In this document: piece by piece, positions 60,044-64,000 of the stretch
How positions within the stretch are numbered: the first letter of the stretch is position 1
Layout of the letters: each line of letters starts with the position of its first letter
Source of the DNA: Brevibacterium sp. RIT 803
GTDB lineage: Bacteria; Actinomycetota; Actinomycetes; Actinomycetales; Brevibacteriaceae
Length of the DNA: 64,000 nt
Direction: 5' to 3'
NCBI RefSeq assembly: GCF_016892625.1
Contig: NZ_JAFEMW010000003.1
Coordinates: 62,001 to 126,000 of the forward strand
Translations under genes and position numbers: made by a program
The notes under the pieces: generated by a model
Told to the model about the DNA's origin: nothing
Seen by the model: the letters and a program-made list of their open reading frames with translations, nothing else
The model's database searches: none

Positions 60044-60955
60044 ATGGCGAAGCTGAAGAAGATGGTCTCGGCAGTAGGTTCCATCAAGGACCTCAACAGC
60101 GCCCGAGCCGAGTTTGACGATGCCTCCCGCATCCTGCCCGACGAGGCGATCTTCCCACCCGATGACATTCGCCCTGCGCAAACTGATGCCCGTCCTCTTC
60201 TGCTGCGGATCACGCATGCCGCCGAGTCACAGAAGACCGATAGCCAGGGTGACACCTTCGCGGCCATCCATATCCCTGCCGCGAATGACTTCGCGGTCGT
60301 GATGACACTTAACCCATCGGCGCAGATCGAGTCGGGTCAGACCTTCGCCACGATTGCCGATGAAGGTGGTTGGCCGGTCATCGTCGCCATGGTCGAAGAC
60401 ATCTTGGGTGTTCGCATCGATCACGTCGCCGAGCTCGAAGCCTCTGCCCTGGGCGCTGTCGTCAATGAGCTAGGTGGCCTGCCGGTCTACAGCCGAACCG
60501 CGTTCTCAGCAGGCGATGTGGAGTTCATCGAGGGCACCAACAACCTCAACGCCACGTCAGTCGGCGCATTCGCCACCGCCGACCCGGTCGACGACGCCGG
60601 CCAGACACGCACCCGCAATCAGCGCGCCGCACTGCGCGCCCTCATCCAAGCCCTCAAGACAGGCGGCCTGGCCAAGGACCCCAACAAGGGGGCGACTGTG
60701 CTCGGTCATTTCGCCAGCGGCATCCATCACGATCAGGCCCTGACGACGCTGGAGCTGGCCAAGATCGCCCACAGCCTCCGCCAGCTCGAATCAGATGACA
60801 TCGCCGTCGTCACCATCCCCACGACTTCGCGCCGAGAGGACAACGGAACCGTCATCATTGACCTCGACGCAGAGGCCATGCCGGCGCTCAAAGACGCACT
60901 GGCTGGCAACGACCTGCCCGACTTCTTCCGGTACCTGGTGTCGCTGGGGTACTGA
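60044..60955 (+). CDS. Degenerate, soluble LytR-CpsA-Psr (LCP)-like protein
   Basis: This 303-residue protein follows the LCP fold pattern: GDTFAAIHIPAANDFAVV, then VRIDHVAELEASALGAVVNELGGLPV (about 125-150), VEFIEGTNNLNATSVGAFA and TRTRNQRAALRALIQAL (about 187-203). Typical LCP proteins are membrane-anchored and carry an IPRD-type and an R-x2-R-Q phosphate-binding set. Here no membrane helix is seen and those residues are replaced (MTLNPSA and RNQRAAL). It may be a regulatory or binding relative and not a wall-polymer ligase. It ends 2 bases from the convergent lipoprotein gene. Confidence 0.6.
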   Translation: MAKLKKMVSAVGSIKDLNSARAEFDDASRILPDEAIFPPDDIRPAQTDARPLLLRITHAAESQKTDSQGDTFAAIHIPAANDFAVVMTLNPSAQIESGQTFATIADEGGWPVIVAMVEDILGVRIDHVAELEASALGAVVNELGGLPVYSRTAFSAGDVEFIEGTNNLNATSVGAFATADPVDDAGQTRTRNQRAALRALIQALKTGGLAKDPNKGATVLGHFASGIHHDQALTTLELAKIAHSLRQLESDDIAVVTIPTTSRREDNGTVIIDLDAEAMPALKDALAGNDLPDFFRYLVSLGY

Positions 60956-60957
60956 CC

Positions 60958-62547
60958 CTATTTCTTGCGCATGATGAACACGGTCACCGAGCTACCTGCT
61001 ATATCAATGTTGAGCTCGTTGTCGTCAGCGCCCGGGCTCGCTGCTGCACTCGCGCTACCGGTCTTCTTCGGCCCACTGTAAGGGATCGTGTCCGGCAGCG
61101 GATTGGATGGAATCACTTGAGTCGCGCTTTTCGCATCGTTCGAGGGTCCATATACCTGAGAAGCCCTGTCGACTGAGAATCCCTTCGGCAGATTCAGCGA
61201 CACTGGATTGCCTCCGACCTCGGCAGCATCATTGGCGTTGATAATCGTCGTCACGAGCGTCTTGCCGTTGTCCTTCGACACGGTATAGGCGCTCATGTTC
61301 CCACCGCCCTTCACCGAGGTCTTGGTAAATGTTCCTCCGATGCTCGGGACGACGAGCCTGAGCCCCAGCATGTTGGGCCGGGGAACGAAGGTATCGGATC
61401 GCTGCCCGTGATCGGCCGGGTCGCAGATCAGCGACATCGGCGCTCCCCCATTGCAGGCACCGAGCATAGAGTGCATCGCCATCCGTTCCACCCCGAGCTG
61501 CGCCGCGTAGAGAGTGTAGTCAGCAGCCCACAGGGCCGAAGCGTTGGTCAGCGAGGTGTCGTTCGTTCCGGGGCAACTCGTCGGACCGGTCTCTTCAAGC
61601 CAGAGAGGAAGGCCAGCAGAGTCGGCCTTCTCTTTGCCGATCCCCAAATTCTTCCTTGCCGACTTCTTCGCCAGGGGATCGATAAGATTCTCCGCTTGGG
61701 GCCCACGTCCGGGCACCTCTCCGGCATCGCATTCAGGGAGTTGATACCAGTGCTGAGTGATCGCGGTCTTGTGCTTGACGTCCGAATCGGCAAATGTCTC
61801 CATCCACTCACCGTCGTAGACATCCGGGCCAATAGTGGGAGCGTCGGGGCGTTTGGCATGGATCGCCTTCGCATATGCTTCAAGCTGCTTGACGTACTTC
61901 TCCTTGTTCCACCCGTTGCCTCGAACAGCCCCGTTGGGCACGTCCTTCACCGTGTACCCATTCGGCTCATTCCCGATCGCAAGACCAACTAAGGAATCGC
62001 CGAGGATGTCGACCGCATGAGCTGCCATGTCGGCTCCACGTTTGGGATCGTATGTTCCCAGCGGGATGCCGAGTGTCACGGTGGACCCGGTGGTATCGAC
62101 AAGCATTTTCAGGCGTTCGAGATCATCCGGGGTAATTGTGGTTTGCTCGGAATGTTCGGGCTTCTCTGACCTTGACGTCCAAAAGGTTCGCCTATCGAGG
62201 GCATTGCCACCGAAACGTAGAGCAGGTGAACCGAGTGTTTTCAATTGCTCGTCAAAGTTGGACTTCGCAGGGTCCAGACGCGAGTCGGCAAGGTCAGTGG
62301 CTTCCAAGGAGATGCCGAGGTTATCGGCTCGTAGATCGCGGGACTTCTTACCCGTCGACGTGCTAACTATTGCTGATTCGCCATCGATCTCGCCACTGGA
62401 GCTTTGCTCGAAGAGGGTCGGGGTCGGACTCGATCCTTCAGACGCCGACCTATTGTGAGCGGGCTGCTCATGGTCAGAATTCCCGGGAGAACAGCCGACG
62501 AGAAGGAGAACGATTATTGTGCAGGCGGCGAATATTCTGGCCAGCAT
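60958..62547 (-). CDS. GH79-like lipoprotein
   Basis: This 529-residue protein has a lipoprotein signal with the lipobox LLVGCS at residue 19, a Ser-rich linker, and a TIM-barrel glycoside-hydrolase region resembling GH79 (heparanase and beta-glucuronidase group): ALRFGGNALDRRTFW (about 110), VGLAIGNEPNGY with the likely acid/base Glu (about 188), ITQHWYQLP, and LPLWLEETGPTSC with the likely nucleophile Glu (about 318). A beta-rich C-terminal domain follows. It would act outside the cell on a uronic-acid or similar glycan. Codon use is less GC-rich than most neighbours, and an IS remnant lies next to it, which fits acquired DNA. Confidence 0.7.
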   Translation of the reverse strand: MLARIFAACTIIVLLLVGCSPGNSDHEQPAHNRSASEGSSPTPTLFEQSSSGEIDGESAIVSTSTGKKSRDLRADNLGISLEATDLADSRLDPAKSNFDEQLKTLGSPALRFGGNALDRRTFWTSRSEKPEHSEQTTITPDDLERLKMLVDTTGSTVTLGIPLGTYDPKRGADMAAHAVDILGDSLVGLAIGNEPNGYTVKDVPNGAVRGNGWNKEKYVKQLEAYAKAIHAKRPDAPTIGPDVYDGEWMETFADSDVKHKTAITQHWYQLPECDAGEVPGRGPQAENLIDPLAKKSARKNLGIGKEKADSAGLPLWLEETGPTSCPGTNDTSLTNASALWAADYTLYAAQLGVERMAMHSMLGACNGGAPMSLICDPADHGQRSDTFVPRPNMLGLRLVVPSIGGTFTKTSVKGGGNMSAYTVSKDNGKTLVTTIINANDAAEVGGNPVSLNLPKGFSVDRASQVYGPSNDAKSATQVIPSNPLPDTIPYSGPKKTGSASAAASPGADDNELNIDIAGSSVTVFIMRKK

Positions 62548-62729
62548 CAGCCGACTCCCCCCCCTGTCCTACATGCGTCAATACAATCGGCCTGCGCCCC
62601 GATACATGTTCCCATGAGAACCAGCGGCCGTATCTCAACTATCGCATAGTGTTTCGCTGTGGAATTCATCGGTTTCGCCGACCACGCGATCAGGTTGTCG
62701 ATAATCTGTTTCGGTATTCGTCTGAATAA

Positions 62730-63596
62730 TCAATAGCCTTCAGTCCGGCCGATTCCGAACCCAGGAGTCCTGAAAGCAGAAAAGTCACCGGCTGCCAGGA
62801 GGATCTGGGCCGCGGTCTTAACGCCGACTCCCGGCATGGACGTTAAGACCTGAAGAAGAGGGAGCGAATCAGCCAACGCTTCAGCTTCCGCTTCAATCTC
62901 TTTGCGCTCAGTTTTCAACGCTTGGATTCTGGTTGCGTGTCGCGGCACCACGGACTCCGATGCCTCAGTGCCTGGCACGGTCACAGTCTGCTCAGCCAGT
63001 GCGTCAAAGATGGCATCGATGAGTGCCGATGGATCTTTACGAGTGTGGTTCTTCGCCCACCGCTTCACCCCAGACTTCCCAGCCGACCGCAGCCCAGCCG
63101 GCCCGCGATAACGGACCAACAGATCTAACACGATCGTCCTGGTCAGGACTGTGCCCTTGAAGACGCGCTCCAACGCAGGGTGGATCTGCAACAACAAGGA
63201 CCGCAGCCTGTTGATCGCTCTCGTGATGTCATGGGCAAGGTCCTCATCGGTTCCAGCCAGGACCTTGAGATTGGCCAAAACGTCGGACTCACGATCAACG
63301 GACCGAAGCGTGTGCGGCATGCTTCTGGCGGTGTCGGCGATGATGAACGCGTCCCGCGCATCAGTCTTCGCCTGCCCTGGATACAGGTCGGCAGCCTTGC
63401 GCATCGCAAGCCCGGGCAGGTAAGCAATATCGGCACCGCAGTCGTGCTGCAAGGTCGTAATCACGTCCCGAAGCGCACCCTCGTCCTGCGGAAGTTCGTG
63501 ATCGAAGACCCGCTCACCCATCGGATTGAGTCCGCACCCGTGATGGTTAGTTTTTCCGACGTCGAGGCCTAACCAGACGTCGTATTCGTTGTTCAT
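62730..63596 (-). pseudogene. IS110-family transposase, truncated at the C-terminus
   Basis: The start is ATG 63596 and the N-terminus VWLGLDVGKTNHHGCGLNP carries the RuvC-like DEDD nuclease start (Asp); AKTDARDAFIIADTAR is the second typical IS110 segment (about 92-107). The C-terminal Tnp_20 domain starts at LQVLTSMPGVGVKTAAQILL (about 252) but the frame leaves family sequence after DFSAFRTPG and stops within nine residues. About 100 C-terminal residues, including the catalytic Ser region, are missing, so the protein should be inactive. Confidence 0.82.
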
Positions 63597-63880
63597 GACA
63601 GTCCTCCTCGACCATCCACACCAGTGGCCGTTGGTTGTCATGACACCCGATGCTGGCACCCACGTTATGACGAGACCTCAACACGAAGTTGGGTCGAGCC
63701 CCTATCAGCAGTCAACCCGCGTCCTGGATTCCTGGCGGCAACACCCCCCGGATCATCAATGACAGGGCAAATCAGCCATACCAGGACCAGCGACCAGGCC
63801 CTGTTCGGGGCCTGCCAATAAATATAGGGGCACCCCCCTGCTGAAGTGGCTAGCCGCCGTAGAACCGTCCTGAAAGCGCC
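62757..63880 (-). mobile_element. IS110-type insertion element remnant
   Basis: The interval covers the truncated transposase and its upstream non-coding part. IS110 elements lack terminal inverted repeats, so the ends cannot be set by eye; the left limit is where transposase similarity ends. An 11-base direct repeat, GTCCTGAAAGC, occurs at 62766-62776 and 63867-63877, which may be chance or a recombination footprint. Confidence 0.4.
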
Positions 63881-64000
63881 ATCAGGGGAATAATCGCCAA
63901 GTTGGACGGCCGCATTTCCGATCATGGTTTTGATGTGGCTGCGTCTCGATCCGGCTCAATAGGATCGCGGAACTGAGTATAGGGAGCCATAGCCATCAGG
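63597..64000. other. Region upstream of the IS110 transposase, no gene recognised
   Basis: No convincing coding region is seen. In IS110-group elements the non-coding stretch before the transposase encodes the bridge RNA, and several short inverted repeats here, such as GTCATGAC at 63637-63644, could belong to one. The last 100 bases look unrelated to the element and hold no recognised feature. Confidence 0.35.

Noticed and set aside
63665..63925. 86-codon minus-strand frame upstream of the transposase
   Set aside because: No family, no ribosome-binding site, and it lies in the expected non-coding end of an IS110 element.

Overview
The window looks like chromosomal DNA of a high-GC Gram-positive actinobacterium. 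Evidence for this is G/C-ending codons almost everywhere, GTG and TTG starts, many ATGA-type overlaps, a DUF3151 protein (an actinobacterial family), an LPxTG surface protein and a sigma factor fused to an anti-sigma domain. Content and gene style resemble Brevibacterium or a relative, but no rRNA or other taxonomic marker is present, so the genus is inference. I see no tRNA, rRNA, CRISPR array or prophage. Most of the window is a run of small catabolic cassettes, each with its own regulator and usually a visible palindromic operator.

Left part (1-16.3 kb): the end of a DUF3151 gene; a GT2 glycosyltransferase coupled to a membrane-anchored, degenerate GDPD-like protein; a sialic-acid utilisation locus (SSS transporter, nanA-like lyase, nanK, nanE, and convergently nagB and a GntR regulator) with the same 18-bp operator in front of both arms; an SPFH protein; an ohrR-ohr peroxide-defence pair; malic enzyme; a TetR/quinone-reductase pair; a two-subunit CoA-transferase; and a histidine-phosphatase relative.

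Middle (16.3-38 kb): a 2-hydroxycarboxylate transporter diverging from a class III CoA-transferase, an HMG-CoA-lyase-like enzyme and a GntR regulator (a probable hydroxy-acid uptake, activation and cleavage cassette); an M20 amidohydrolase with two membrane proteins and an Lrp/AsnC regulator; DUF4166, SDR, MarR/quinone-reductase and hemD genes; a D-tartrate dehydratase with a DASS transporter and a GntR regulator around a perfect palindrome; an AraC/DUF2000 pair; a hydratase; another quinone reductase; and a CPBP protease diverging from a TetR gene.

38-49.6 kb: a seven-gene minus-strand operon (MaoC, SDR, quinone reductase, acyl-CoA dehydrogenase, APH-type kinase, TetR, epoxide-hydrolase-like protein), a divergent lactonase-like phosphotriesterase homologue with an MHS transporter, then an SDR diverging from an acyl-CoA ligase. 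The kinase plus ACAD pairing is that of LvaA/LvaC and ACAD10/11, so I propose a gamma-lactone or 4-hydroxy-acid degradation system. Both divergent promoter regions carry the same half-site motif.

49.6-64 kb: a sortase-anchored VWA/SpaA adhesin diverging from a sigma/anti-sigma fusion with a long acidic tail; a CitA/CitB-like two-component system next to DoxX and DctA-type genes; a YbfB-type MFS protein; a soluble, degenerate LytR-CpsA-Psr-like protein; a GH79-like lipoprotein; and a truncated IS110 transposase at the right edge.
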